A stretch of DNA of 64,000 nt from Planctomycetota bacterium (lineage in GTDB: Bacteria; Planctomycetota; Phycisphaerae; Phycisphaerales; SM1A02). Position 1 is the first letter of the stretch; every line of letters starts with the position of its first letter. The notes below the pieces were generated by a model that had not been told where the DNA came from, ran no database searches, and saw nothing but the letters and a program-made list of their open reading frames with translations. Of the stretch, positions 17,451 to 26,129 are shown piece after piece. The position numbers and the translations under genes were made by a program. The DNA lies in contig QWPV01000002.1 of assembly GCA_003671055.1 (NCBI GenBank), positions 1 through 64,000 on the forward strand, written 5' to 3'.

Positions 17451-18134
17451 TTAAATCCCCGTCCACCGACTTTGCCACACTGCGAATCCCCCCGCGAACG
17501 CGTTTGCGTTGTCGCCCAGTAAGCACCCTGCAGGAAGCTCCTTGAGATCCTTCGCGTTGCCGCCACCAAGCACGATGCTGTCAGGCAGAATCGCGCACTG
17601 CAAGATCGAGATCACACTCGCAACTTCCTCGCGCCACTTCTTCTTGCCTAGTTTTTCCTTCGCGCGAACTCCAACGTATTCCTCGAAGGTCTTGCGCTTC
17701 TTGTACGGAAGATGCGCGAGTTCCAATGGAAGCACGTGCCGTTCTTCAATCAAGCATGAACCAAGTCCAGTACCAAGACCGAGGAAGAGCATGCGGCCAC
17801 CTACGTATCCGCCGACTGCTTGCATCGCAGCATCGTTGAGCACCTTCGTGGGCTTTCCGAATGCTGCTACGAAATCGAAGTCTTTCCATCCCGCGCCAAG
17901 ATTCGCTGGTTCACGGAGACCCTTTCCCGCCTTCATCGGAATCGGAAGCCCGATGGTCACTGCATCAAACGTCGCTCCTGCGAGCAACCGTTCCATGTCC
18001 GCCAACAACATCGTGGGCGTGTACGCGGGACCACTGTCGGCCTCACGCTTCTCCGTCCACCCTGTCATGAGGAACTTCGCGTGCGTACCGCCAACATCGA
18101 CGACAAGAATCTTCTCAGGAATCGTAGAAGCCAT
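17451..18134 (-). CDS. Polyphosphate glucokinase-like ROK-fold sugar kinase
   Basis: A 227-residue sugar kinase of the ROK/actin-like ATPase fold. The first phosphate motif is VVDVGGTHAKF at about residues 11-21, the second is LFLGLGTGLGS, and the adenosine motif is IVLGGGN near the C-terminus. The LELAHL segment and the lack of the ROK zinc-cysteine cluster point to the polyphosphate/ATP glucokinase branch. Phosphorylation of glucose is therefore likely but inferred. The start is uncertain: M-A-S-T-I-P at 18134 is chosen, with another Met three codons upstream. It is transcribed towards the kinase gene and diverges from the aldehyde dehydrogenase with 61 bases between starts. Confidence 0.8.
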   Translation of the reverse strand: MASTIPEKILVVDVGGTHAKFLMTGWTEKREADSGPAYTPTMLLADMERLLAGATFDAVTIGLPIPMKAGKGLREPANLGAGWKDFDFVAAFGKPTKVLNDAAMQAVGGYVGGRMLFLGLGTGLGSCLIEERHVLPLELAHLPYKKRKTFEEYVGVRAKEKLGKKKWREEVASVISILQCAILPDSIVLGGGNAKDLKELPAGCLLGDNANAFAGGFAVWQSRWTGI

Positions 18135-18195
18135 AGGACACATAAGGTAGCAGCAGTGGAAGCGAAGGCTGCCCCGAGTCCTTAGAATCACGCTC

Positions 18196-19635
18196 GTGAC
18201 CGACATTGAATACGCACCAGCGCCAGAAACTGTGCCTGTGGAAATCGCCGCGCGCTACGGGCTTTTTATCGACGGACACTTTGTCGCGCCGAGGTCCGGA
18301 AAGTATCGCGTCACCACAAATCCAGCGACAGAGCAGCCGCTTACCGAGGTTGCCGAAGCGAACGCGAAGGATGTCGACCTTGCTGTGGCGAGCGCGCGAA
18401 AGGCGCTGAAGCCTTGGATGAAGTTGAGCGCGAGTGCTCGTGCGCAGTTTCTCTTTCGCATCGCGCGACGAATTCAAGAGCGATCACGCGAACTCGCGGT
18501 GCTCGAAACACTCGATAGTGGCAAGCCCATCAAGGAGAGTCGCGATGACGATCTCCCGCTCGTCGCACAACACTTCTTCCATCACGCGGGTTGGTGCGAC
18601 AAACTTGCGTACGCGTTTCCGGGCGCGAAACTTGAGCCTGTTGGCGTCTGTGGTCAAGTGATCCCGTGGAACTTTCCGTTGCTCATGCTCGCGTGGAAGA
18701 TCGCGCCAGCACTTGCGTGCGGCAACACCGTTGTACTGAAACCTGCGGAAACCACTCCGCTCACCGCGCTGCGCCTCGCTGAAATCTTCGATGAATGCGG
18801 GCTACCGCCTGGTGTTGTAAACATCATCACGGGTGGACCTGAAGCAGGCAAAGCACTCATTGCGCACGATGGTCTCGACAAGGTTGCGTTCACAGGCTCA
18901 ACCGAAGTCGGTAAAGCGATCGCTGCAACGCTCGCGGGCACTGGACGCAAACTCACGCTTGAACTCGGCGGCAAGAGCCCGCACATCATCTTCGCGGATG
19001 CTGCGATCGATCAAGCGATTGAAGGCGTGGTGTCCGGCATCTGGTTCAACCAAGGTGAAGTCTGTTGCGCGGGCAGTCGCCTGTTTGTCGAAGAGCGCAT
19101 CCTTCACACATTCATCGAGCGTCTCAAAGCGCGCATGCAAACGTTGCGTGTTGGTGATCCGATGGACAAGAATACGGATGTCGGCGCGATCAACTCGAAA
19201 GAGCAACTCGAACGCATTCAACACTTCATCAAACTCGGTGCAGCTGAGGGCGCGACACAGTTTGAGTGTGGAGGCGCGCTTCCCACCAAGGGATACTTCT
19301 GCCGGCCGTGCCTTTTCACGAATGTCCAACCCTCACACACCATCGCGCGCGAAGAAATCTTCGGCCCCGTGTTGAGCGTGATGAGTTTCCGCACGCCTGA
19401 AGAAGCGATTCAGCGCGCGAACAACACGAACTATGGATTGAGCGCAGGCGTGTGGACCGAAAAGGGCGCGAAAGCACTGGAAATGGCGGCGCGATTGAAA
19501 GCTGGCGTGATTTGGCTCAACACATTCAACCGCTTCGATCCGAGCGCGCCGTTTGGTGGGTACCGCGAAAGTGGATTCGGTCGCGAGGGTGGTCGTCAAG
19601 GACTTCGCGCATATCTCAAGGTCGATGGTCGCTAA
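18196..19635 (+). CDS. Aldehyde dehydrogenase, catalytic half of an ALDH16-like pair
   Basis: An NAD(P)-dependent aldehyde dehydrogenase of 479 residues from GTG 18196. The oxyanion asparagine lies in VIPWNFP (159). The cofactor lysine is in VLKPAE (182), the general base is Glu256 in LELGGKS, and the nucleophile is Cys290 in NQGEVCCAGSR. All key residues are present, so it should be active. With deoC at 15364 it probably oxidises acetaldehyde released from deoxyribose phosphate (inference). The next gene is a shorter ALDH homologue in the same reading frame, seven codons after the TAA. Confidence 0.93.
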   Translation: MTDIEYAPAPETVPVEIAARYGLFIDGHFVAPRSGKYRVTTNPATEQPLTEVAEANAKDVDLAVASARKALKPWMKLSASARAQFLFRIARRIQERSRELAVLETLDSGKPIKESRDDDLPLVAQHFFHHAGWCDKLAYAFPGAKLEPVGVCGQVIPWNFPLLMLAWKIAPALACGNTVVLKPAETTPLTALRLAEIFDECGLPPGVVNIITGGPEAGKALIAHDGLDKVAFTGSTEVGKAIAATLAGTGRKLTLELGGKSPHIIFADAAIDQAIEGVVSGIWFNQGEVCCAGSRLFVEERILHTFIERLKARMQTLRVGDPMDKNTDVGAINSKEQLERIQHFIKLGAAEGATQFECGGALPTKGYFCRPCLFTNVQPSHTIAREEIFGPVLSVMSFRTPEEAIQRANNTNYGLSAGVWTEKGAKALEMAARLKAGVIWLNTFNRFDPSAPFGGYRESGFGREGGRQGLRAYLKVDGR

Positions 19636-19656
19636 ACAGGAATCGCGAGAGCACTC

Positions 19657-20544
19657 ATGACGAGCAACAATACTTCTACAGTGCAAGGCGTCGTGAAGAC
19701 CTACAAGCTCTTCATCAATGGTGCGTTTCCACGCAGCGAGTCTGGCCGATCGCTAGCCGTGAAGAATGCAAAGGGTCGTGTGCTCGCACATGTCTCACAC
19801 GCGAGTCGCAAAGATTTGCGTGATGCAGTCGAAGCAGCGCATGGCGCGCAAACCAAGTGGGCGAACGCAACCGCGTACAACCGAGGGCAAGTCCTCTACC
19901 GCATCGCCGAGATGATTCAAGCGCGCGAAGAAGAGTGCGTTGCGCTTCTGTGCGCAACAGGAAAAGTTACTCCGAGCGCGGCGCGCAAAGAGGTTGCACT
20001 CTCCATCGAGCGATGCATCGCGTGGGCTGGATGGACAGACAAGATTGGCGCGATTCTCGGCGGCAAGCAACCAGTTGCTGGTCCGTACCTCGTGTACTCA
20101 TCACCCGAACCTGTCGGCGTTGTTGTTGCCATCGCGCCCGCAGAGCAACCGCTTCTCGGATTGCTCTCGGTCCTGCTTCCTGCACTTGCGGTTGGAAACG
20201 CTGTGGTCTTGTGTTGCGGTGGACCAAATCCACTCATCGCCGCGACGTTCGGTGAAGCGCTTGCAACAAGCGACGTTCCTGCGGGTGTTGCGAATGTGCT
20301 CACTGGAAAAATCGCCGAACTGATTCCGTGGATCGCTTCGCACCGTGATGTGCAAGGCTGCATCGCTGCGGGGCTTTCGAAAGCAGACGCGCGGGCACTC
20401 GAACTCGGCATTGCGGAGAACATGAAGCGTGTGACGATTCTTGATCGCAACACGAATCTCGCTGATCCTGCGGTGCTGCATTCGCCGTGGATTGTCGAGA
20501 AACTCGTGGAAATCAAGACCGTTTGGCACCCCTCGGCGCTGTAA
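19657..20544 (+). CDS. Truncated, non-catalytic aldehyde dehydrogenase-like protein
   Basis: A 295-residue ALDH homologue that lacks the catalytic domain. The N-terminal cofactor-domain fold is recognisable (KLFINGAF, then NRGQVLYRIAEMI, then PEPVGVVVAIAP). However, the Asn-Phe-Pro motif reads A-E-Q-P, the cofactor lysine region reads C-C-G-G-P, and the chain ends before the cysteine loop. It should be inactive alone. This matches the second, pseudo-enzyme domain of ALDH16 proteins; 479 plus 295 residues is close to the length of bacterial ALDH16. It is in the same frame as the upstream ALDH, with one TAA and no other stop between them. A structural partner role is likely. Confidence 0.85.
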   Translation: MTSNNTSTVQGVVKTYKLFINGAFPRSESGRSLAVKNAKGRVLAHVSHASRKDLRDAVEAAHGAQTKWANATAYNRGQVLYRIAEMIQAREEECVALLCATGKVTPSAARKEVALSIERCIAWAGWTDKIGAILGGKQPVAGPYLVYSSPEPVGVVVAIAPAEQPLLGLLSVLLPALAVGNAVVLCCGGPNPLIAATFGEALATSDVPAGVANVLTGKIAELIPWIASHRDVQGCIAAGLSKADARALELGIAENMKRVTILDRNTNLADPAVLHSPWIVEKLVEIKTVWHPSAL

Positions 20545-20595
20545 ACAGGTTTTTTTGCTTCTCAAAGAACTCCGCACGACGCCAACCAAATGATT

Positions 20596-20610
20596 GTTCT
20601 ACGGTAGAAC
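20596..20610. promoter_or_regulatory. Perfect palindrome, candidate operator of the efflux operon
   Basis: GTTCTAC and GTAGAAC flank a single central G, giving a perfect 15-base palindrome 18 bases before the start codon of the TolC-like gene. The one-base centre makes a hairpin unlikely and favours a site for a dimeric repressor. No regulator gene is adjacent, so the binding protein is unknown. Confidence 0.55.
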
Positions 20611-20628
20611 CCCTTCTCCTCCGACGCT

Positions 20629-22404
20629 ATGGCGCCCTCTTCTTCCATCCCCTCTGCCACCAGATTCGCCGCAAGCGGACTCGCGCTCACATTGTTCACG
20701 CTTGTTGGTTGCGAAATGGGCCTTCGACAGATCGATGAATCCACGAACGAGAAACTGCGCTCAAGTGCCGAGGCACTCGGAGGAAATGCGGTTGCGCCAG
20801 TTGTAGATGGCTCTCGCTACACGCCAGGTTCGTACTTTCCGGATTGGCCAGAAAACGCTGACCAACCACCGACCATCAATCCGCGCGCAGATGAACTTGT
20901 GTTCAAGGCTGTCGACAAAGCCGCCAACGACGCGCAGAGCATCGCTGAACGGTTCGAGCAACTCATGGCGGGTTCGCCTGATGCGCGATTGTTGACCTTC
21001 GACGAATCCATCAGTTACGCGATCGAGCACTCTGAAGAATATCTGCTCGCGCAAGAGTCATATCTCATCACCGCGATTCGACTGCTCATCGAAGAGCATC
21101 GCTGGACTCCACTCCCGACCAACGTGAGTAGCGCGCAGGTTATTGCTGACGGCAACGATGGGCGATTCGCGAGCACACTCAATCTTCTCAACGAAACCTC
21201 CATCACGCAGCAGTTGCCCTTCGGTGGCGATGTCTCGGCTGCGTTCGTGGTCGATGCCACGCAGCAACTCGACAATGCGATCGGTGATGATCAACAGTCC
21301 GCAGACATCGTGCTTGCAGCGACATTTCCGCTGCAGCGTGGTTTCGGTGATGTTGCGCTTGAGCCGCTTATCCAATCGCGCCGAAACCTCGTGTACGCCG
21401 CACGAAACTTCGAGACTTTCCGCCGCGAGTTCTACTTCCAACTCGCAACGAACTATCTCGGGCTTGTGCTCCAACTTCAGCAAATCGCGAACGCTGAACG
21501 CCAAGTGGAACGAAGCCAGGATGTTGAAGATCGCACCAAGGCACTTGTGTCCGCGGGTCGCACGGAACCGTTTCAAGCCGACCTCGCAATTCAGAACACG
21601 CTGTTCGCGCTCGATCGATTGAGTAGTTTGCAAGAGAGCTATCGCTTGCAACTCGATCGATTCAAGGTACGCATCGGTTTACCTGAAGAAGCGATTGTTC
21701 GCATCGACCCCGTGCTCTTTGTGTTTCCCGTTCCAGTGACTGATCTCCGCAACTCGATCACGTTGGCGTTCCGCTATCGGCTCGACTTACAGAACCTCGC
21801 GGATGCTGCAGATGACTTTGCGCGCCGCGTCGATGTTGCGCGAAATGCATTGCTCGGCGACCTCACGCTCTCCGTGGTAAACACGCTTCCGACAGATCCG
21901 AATCGAAATCAAGCCGGCGTGCAGTTTTCTCCTGGCGATGATTTCCTCGCCGCAGCACTTACCTACTCCGCACCACTCGATCGCGTGCGTGAAGATCTTC
22001 AATTGCGACAAGCACAGATCCTGCTCGAACAATCCAAGCGACAGTTACAACAATCACGCGACGAAGCTGCGGTGGAAGTTCGCGCAGCCGTGCGACGACT
22101 CGATCGCGCGCAGTTCTCGCTCGCTGTGCAAGAACGCAACGTCGCTGCTGCGAACAATCGGCAGACCGCAATCGACGCAGCGCCAGATCGCGCAACTGCG
22201 CGTGACCGCACTGAGGCTGTCGATGCACTCCGGCGCGCGCAAGATCAACTCGCAAGCGCAAAGCGTGAGATTCAAGAGGCAATTCTCGGCGCGCAGCTGG
22301 CGACAGGGCAACTTCGCGTTGCGCCTGATGGCCGAATGATTCCACCACCAGGCATGAACGTTGTGGAAGAACAGGGAAGTAACCTCATTGACCGATCAAA
22401 GTAA
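20629..22404 (+). CDS. TolC-family outer-membrane efflux lipoprotein
   Basis: A 591-residue outer-membrane channel of the TolC type, which forms the exit duct of tripartite exporters. The start is ATG 20629. The signal sequence ends in a lipobox with Cys28 (T-L-V-G-C), so the protein is lipid-anchored. Two long helical halves are visible. In each, a stretch similar to the OEP repeat occurs (LATNYLGLVLQLQQIANAERQ near 270, and the Gln/Arg-rich coiled coil near 455-550). It is followed after 7 bases by a membrane-fusion adaptor gene. No inner-membrane pump gene is next to the pair. Confidence 0.87.
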   Translation: MAPSSSIPSATRFAASGLALTLFTLVGCEMGLRQIDESTNEKLRSSAEALGGNAVAPVVDGSRYTPGSYFPDWPENADQPPTINPRADELVFKAVDKAANDAQSIAERFEQLMAGSPDARLLTFDESISYAIEHSEEYLLAQESYLITAIRLLIEEHRWTPLPTNVSSAQVIADGNDGRFASTLNLLNETSITQQLPFGGDVSAAFVVDATQQLDNAIGDDQQSADIVLAATFPLQRGFGDVALEPLIQSRRNLVYAARNFETFRREFYFQLATNYLGLVLQLQQIANAERQVERSQDVEDRTKALVSAGRTEPFQADLAIQNTLFALDRLSSLQESYRLQLDRFKVRIGLPEEAIVRIDPVLFVFPVPVTDLRNSITLAFRYRLDLQNLADAADDFARRVDVARNALLGDLTLSVVNTLPTDPNRNQAGVQFSPGDDFLAAALTYSAPLDRVREDLQLRQAQILLEQSKRQLQQSRDEAAVEVRAAVRRLDRAQFSLAVQERNVAAANNRQTAIDAAPDRATARDRTEAVDALRRAQDQLASAKREIQEAILGAQLATGQLRVAPDGRMIPPPGMNVVEEQGSNLIDRSK

Positions 22405-22411
22405 GGCCCGA

Positions 22412-24121
22412 ATGACCTCACGAATGAACATGCGCCCCTTCCAACTCCTCCGCGTTCCCACACTCGCATGCGTAGTGCTTGCGTGTACGAGCAGTGTTCT
22501 CTTGACCGCTTGCGATGGCAATGACGACGGCGTCATTGCAGTGCTTGATGTGCATGAAGTCGCGCTGACAGATTTCGACATCCTCTTGCCTGTGTCTGGT
22601 GAACTCGCAGCGCAGAAGCAAGTTGAGGTGCGTAACCGCATTGAGCAACGCGCCGTCATCAAGGAGATCGTCCCCGAAGGCACGCGCGTCAAAGCGGGCG
22701 ATGTGCTCGTTCGACTCGCGCGTGAAGAACTCTCCGACAAGATGAAGGACGCGCAAGACAAGTGCAACACCGCAGAGAGCGCGCGAATTGCTGCGGAGCA
22801 AGCGTTGATGATCAAGCGCGGTGAGCGCGCGAGCGAACTTGAGAAAGCTGCAGTGACGATGCGCATCGCGGGACTTGCGCTCGAAGGATGGCGTCACGGC
22901 GAAGTGGTGTCGAAGCGAAAATCGCTCGAAATCACTGGTGAAACAGCGACAATCAATCACAAGCGACTCGTCGATCGATTCAACGAGAGCGCGAAACTTG
23001 TCGAGAGTGGCTACATCCCGCGCGATGAGTACGAGAAGGATCGCATCGCGATGATTGAGGCTGCGGCGAAAGTCGAACAGTCAAAGCTCGATCTCGAGGT
23101 TTACGACAAGTACACCTTCGGCCAAGAAGAGGCGAAGAAGAACTCCGATCTCGATCAAGCAACCGCTGAGCGTGGTCGCGTGGAACAGAAGTTCGACGCC
23201 GAGCTCGTGAAAGCGCAAGCCGATCTCGATAGTGCTGCATTCCGTGTTGCGAGCGAGCGTGAGCGACTCAAGAATCTCGAAGTGCAACTGGAGAGCACGA
23301 CACTTCTCGCACCAATCGATGGGCTGGTTGTCTACGCGACAAGTCTCGACTCCTCCAATGGTGGTCGCGGCGGCGGCGATGCGCAACCTCCGCAGGTTGG
23401 GACCGAGCTCAAGCCCAACGAATTGGTCATCCTTCTCCCTGATACGTCGCGCATGCTTGCGAATCTCAAGGTGAGCGAAGCACTCTCGGGCCGCATCAAG
23501 ATCGGATTGACCGCGACAGTGTTCAGTGACGCAATGCCCAACCGCGCATTCAAAGGAGAAGTCCAAAGCGTGAGCGTCCTCGCAGCCAACGGTGGATGGC
23601 GCGATCCGAACCGACGCGAATACACGGTCAAAGTTGCACTCACCGCCGATGAAGCTTCTGGACTGAAGCCTGCGATGCGATGCAAGGGCGAGATCCTCTT
23701 GGGAAGCGTGACTGCAGTGCTCACGGTTCCAGTGCAAGCAGTCTTCCGACAAGGTCCTGTGAGTTTCGTCTACACACGCGACGGTTCAGGCATCGCGCAA
23801 TGTGAAGTCAAGCTCGGCCGCTCGAGTGAACTCCAAGTCGAAGTGCTCGCAGGCCTTGCTGCTGGTGACGAAGTCCTCCTCCGCGAACCACTCGCAGGCG
23901 AAGTCGTCGCACAGCTCGATCCAAAGCTGTTCGAAGTTGCGCCTGTTGCAGAAACACAAGGCGCGCCCAAGCGCTCATCTGATGCCGCCGCAGCAGCAAC
24001 GACTTCACCAGCAGAGGGCGAACAAAATTCCTCGCGCGGAGGATCAGGTCGGGGCGGTCGCGGCACTCGCCCACCTTCTGGCGAAGCGCCTGTCACAAAC
24101 TCTCCGACAACGAGCGGGTAA
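22412..24121 (+). CDS. HlyD/MacA-like periplasmic adaptor lipoprotein
   Basis: A membrane-fusion protein of 569 residues that would link an inner-membrane transporter to the TolC-like protein upstream. The ATG at 22412 follows AAGG at 6 bases. A lipobox L-L-T-A-C puts the lipidated residue at Cys34. A biotinyl-lipoyl half (VRNRIEQRAVIKEIVPEGTRVKAGDVLVRL, residues about 70-100), long alpha hairpins (about 110-290) and the second lipoyl half (STTLLAPIDGLVV, about 300) follow in order. The C-terminus is low-complexity, rich in Gly, Arg, Ser and Pro. The missing pump gene must lie elsewhere. Confidence 0.87.
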   Translation: MTSRMNMRPFQLLRVPTLACVVLACTSSVLLTACDGNDDGVIAVLDVHEVALTDFDILLPVSGELAAQKQVEVRNRIEQRAVIKEIVPEGTRVKAGDVLVRLAREELSDKMKDAQDKCNTAESARIAAEQALMIKRGERASELEKAAVTMRIAGLALEGWRHGEVVSKRKSLEITGETATINHKRLVDRFNESAKLVESGYIPRDEYEKDRIAMIEAAAKVEQSKLDLEVYDKYTFGQEEAKKNSDLDQATAERGRVEQKFDAELVKAQADLDSAAFRVASERERLKNLEVQLESTTLLAPIDGLVVYATSLDSSNGGRGGGDAQPPQVGTELKPNELVILLPDTSRMLANLKVSEALSGRIKIGLTATVFSDAMPNRAFKGEVQSVSVLAANGGWRDPNRREYTVKVALTADEASGLKPAMRCKGEILLGSVTAVLTVPVQAVFRQGPVSFVYTRDGSGIAQCEVKLGRSSELQVEVLAGLAAGDEVLLREPLAGEVVAQLDPKLFEVAPVAETQGAPKRSSDAAAAATTSPAEGEQNSSRGGSGRGGRGTRPPSGEAPVTNSPTTSG

Positions 24122-24139
24122 CGCCGCGCGTTCATCCAT

Positions 24140-25027
24140 TCACGCGCTCGTCATTGAGTCTGAATCTGCAGATGGACCTGCAGATGGATTCTCGATGAGG
24201 TCGCCGATCAATGTGAGTCGCGTCGCGAGATGCGCCATCAACTGCACGCGCTTCGCTGGATCGGGATGCACGCATTCCATGATGGTCTTGCTGAGCATCG
24301 GTGGAATGTCTGCGCGTCGCTCATGTGGTGGCGTCGGAAGTCGGATGGACTTCGCATCGAGCGCGCCACGATACAACTTCGATTGCGCGTCGTCCTTCGG
24401 GGGCATCGCGGTGGGAATGAGTTCGCCCATCAGTGCCCAGTACATCGTTGCGCCAAAGTTGTACACGTCTGTCTGCGACGTGATCTCTTCGCGCATCGCC
24501 TGCTCGGGTGCGATAAAACCTGGAGTGCCTTGAATGCGCTTCTTCACTGTGCCGAACATGCATGCTTGACCGAGGTCGATGATTTTTACAGCGCCCGTCT
24601 TTGCTGTGAGCATCACATTGTTTGGCTTCATATCCGCGTGAATGACACCCTTTGCGTGCATACTCGCGAGACCGGTTGCGACCTGCGCGAAGATGCGAGT
24701 GGCAACGAGGACCGACGAAGGCAGATGCTCTTCGAGTGTTCGCCCGTCGACAAATTCCAAGAGCAGTCCGAGCTCAACCGTGCGGAAGAATTTGCGTTTG
24801 CGCTCGAGGCGAACTGTGCCGCGAACGTTTGCGTGCTGCACTTTGCTTCCGAGCGCGTACTCCGCTTCCACTTGCTCGAGGAATCGATCGTCACGCTCGG
24901 ACTTGCGAATCACATGCTTCAGCGTGTAGAGGTTGTTGGACGCAGGATCGCGAACCACGTAGACGGTGCTCGCAGCACCCTCTCCAATTTGCTTCACGAT
25001 GGGATAACCAAACAACTCCTGCGGCAT
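24140..25027 (-). CDS. Serine/threonine protein kinase, paralogue of the one at 16539
   Basis: A 295-residue soluble kinase. The Gly loop is GEGAAS (15-20), the ATP lysine is in YTLKHV (Lys37), the catalytic loop is HADMKPNN (130-137), DLG stands at 151-153, and GTPGFIAPEQ closes the activation segment. Similarity to the kinase at 16539 runs through the whole domain, including I-D-L-G-Q-A-C and the following G-T-V-K. The C-terminal tail is Ser/Asp-rich. It is the last gene of a minus-strand run that begins with rex and is convergent with the efflux operon, with 18 bases between the stops. Confidence 0.88.
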   Translation of the reverse strand: MPQELFGYPIVKQIGEGAASTVYVVRDPASNNLYTLKHVIRKSERDDRFLEQVEAEYALGSKVQHANVRGTVRLERKRKFFRTVELGLLLEFVDGRTLEEHLPSSVLVATRIFAQVATGLASMHAKGVIHADMKPNNVMLTAKTGAVKIIDLGQACMFGTVKKRIQGTPGFIAPEQAMREEITSQTDVYNFGATMYWALMGELIPTAMPPKDDAQSKLYRGALDAKSIRLPTPPHERRADIPPMLSKTIMECVHPDPAKRVQLMAHLATRLTLIGDLIENPSAGPSADSDSMTSA

Positions 25028-25075
25028 GAGTCGCGCATTCTGACGGAAAGTTGAGGTTCTGTCGCGGCGGCGATG

Positions 25076-25792
25076 TCAGCGGGAAAGCGCCGAGAAAAAC
25101 TGCTCTCTAGGAAATTGAGCGCCGGGATCCGAAATCGGACTGAGGTCGGAGTGGAGAAACACCGCCGCATCAGGAATGTTGTAAAGCCGCTGCAGCTCAT
25201 TCACCGCATTCAACAACCCATCAAGTTGTGGCTGCGTGAAGGCCCGACGATCGCCGCTCCCCACAAGACAAATCGAAATCGCGTGTTGATTGAACCACTC
25301 CGCATCAGGTGAACTACCTGCGGGACGATCTGCAGTTCGGACTCCTGCGCGTTGTTGGCTCCAGCGCGGCGTGTGCATCACTGCGCCGTCGGTGGCATCA
25401 AGTCCGTTTCCAATGACAAAGTGAAATGGACTCGAATCGAATCCTTCCGCCTGCGCAGCTCGTTCAAGACTTTGCAGGCTGCCAGCGGGGGTTCCTGATG
25501 AGTGAATCACGATTGATGACCAGGGCGCGGTTGGCGCGTCGTTGATTTTCGCTACTCCCACCGCGGGGCCAGATCGCATTTGCTCGAAGCCACCACTGGC
25601 GAACATCAATCCGCCGACGATCGTCATTGCGCCAAGGAACACGCCCCATACGACACCTCCACGACTCGGTGTCTTGCGGGACGACGAGCGCGCGCGCGCG
25701 GGAGTCGCGCTGCTGTTCGAGGCGGAGTTTGTCAAACGAGAACCCGCGTTGCGGGACGATTTCGGCTTTGAAATTTTCGGCACTGCTCGCAT
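25076..25792 (-). CDS. Membrane-anchored amidase_2/PGRP-like protein
   Basis: A 238-residue protein with a basic, Ser-rich cytoplasmic N-terminus, one transmembrane helix at about 47-66 and an extracytoplasmic amidase_2 domain. Zinc ligands of N-acetylmuramoyl-L-alanine amidases can be traced: His97 in IVIHSSGTP, His214 in FLHSDL and Asp222 in SDPG. Between them are FHFVIGNG and ISICLVG, typical of the fold. It probably cuts the peptide from peptidoglycan glycan strands or binds muropeptides. It lies 48 bases upstream of the kinase gene. Confidence 0.85.
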   Translation of the reverse strand: MRAVPKISKPKSSRNAGSRLTNSASNSSATPARARSSSRKTPSRGGVVWGVFLGAMTIVGGLMFASGGFEQMRSGPAVGVAKINDAPTAPWSSIVIHSSGTPAGSLQSLERAAQAEGFDSSPFHFVIGNGLDATDGAVMHTPRWSQQRAGVRTADRPAGSSPDAEWFNQHAISICLVGSGDRRAFTQPQLDGLLNAVNELQRLYNIPDAAVFLHSDLSPISDPGAQFPREQFFSALSR

Positions 25793-25879
25793 CCTTGCGT
25801 GAACACCGGAAAGGGAAAGCCGAAAGATCGGCAGTCGAGCGAAAGATACTGCAGAAAGCGCCGAAGAGAACGCGCGATC

Positions 25880-26086
25880 TCAATCCGCTGCGGGCGACAA
25901 CCGTGCGCGCAGCGCAGGCTGTGGAGTGCCGAAGACATCGGTGACTTCAAGCGGCTGGAACTTCTGGCGCATTTGGTCGTAGGTTTCGTACTGCGTGCGA
26001 GGGCTGTCTTGAGGGAAGAGCACCTTCTGGCAGCCGGTCAGTATGACTACGCAACATCCTGCGATGCACAAGATGCAGCGCTTCAT
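25880..26086 (-). CDS. Small lipoprotein, hypothetical
   Basis: A predicted 68-residue protein. A signal sequence with lipobox V-I-L-T-G-C is followed by a short mature part containing QYETYDQMRQKFQPLEV. Either ATG 26086 or ATG 26119 could be the start; I chose the former because it gives a standard signal length. It stands between a larger lipoprotein gene and the amidase gene, all on the minus strand. The family is not recognised. Confidence 0.6.
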   Translation of the reverse strand: MKRCILCIAGCCVVILTGCQKVLFPQDSPRTQYETYDQMRQKFQPLEVTDVFGTPQPALRARLSPAAD

Positions 26087-26129
26087 TCGCAAGGAAGATG
26101 TTGATCGAGCACGAAGCATGAGAAGGAGT

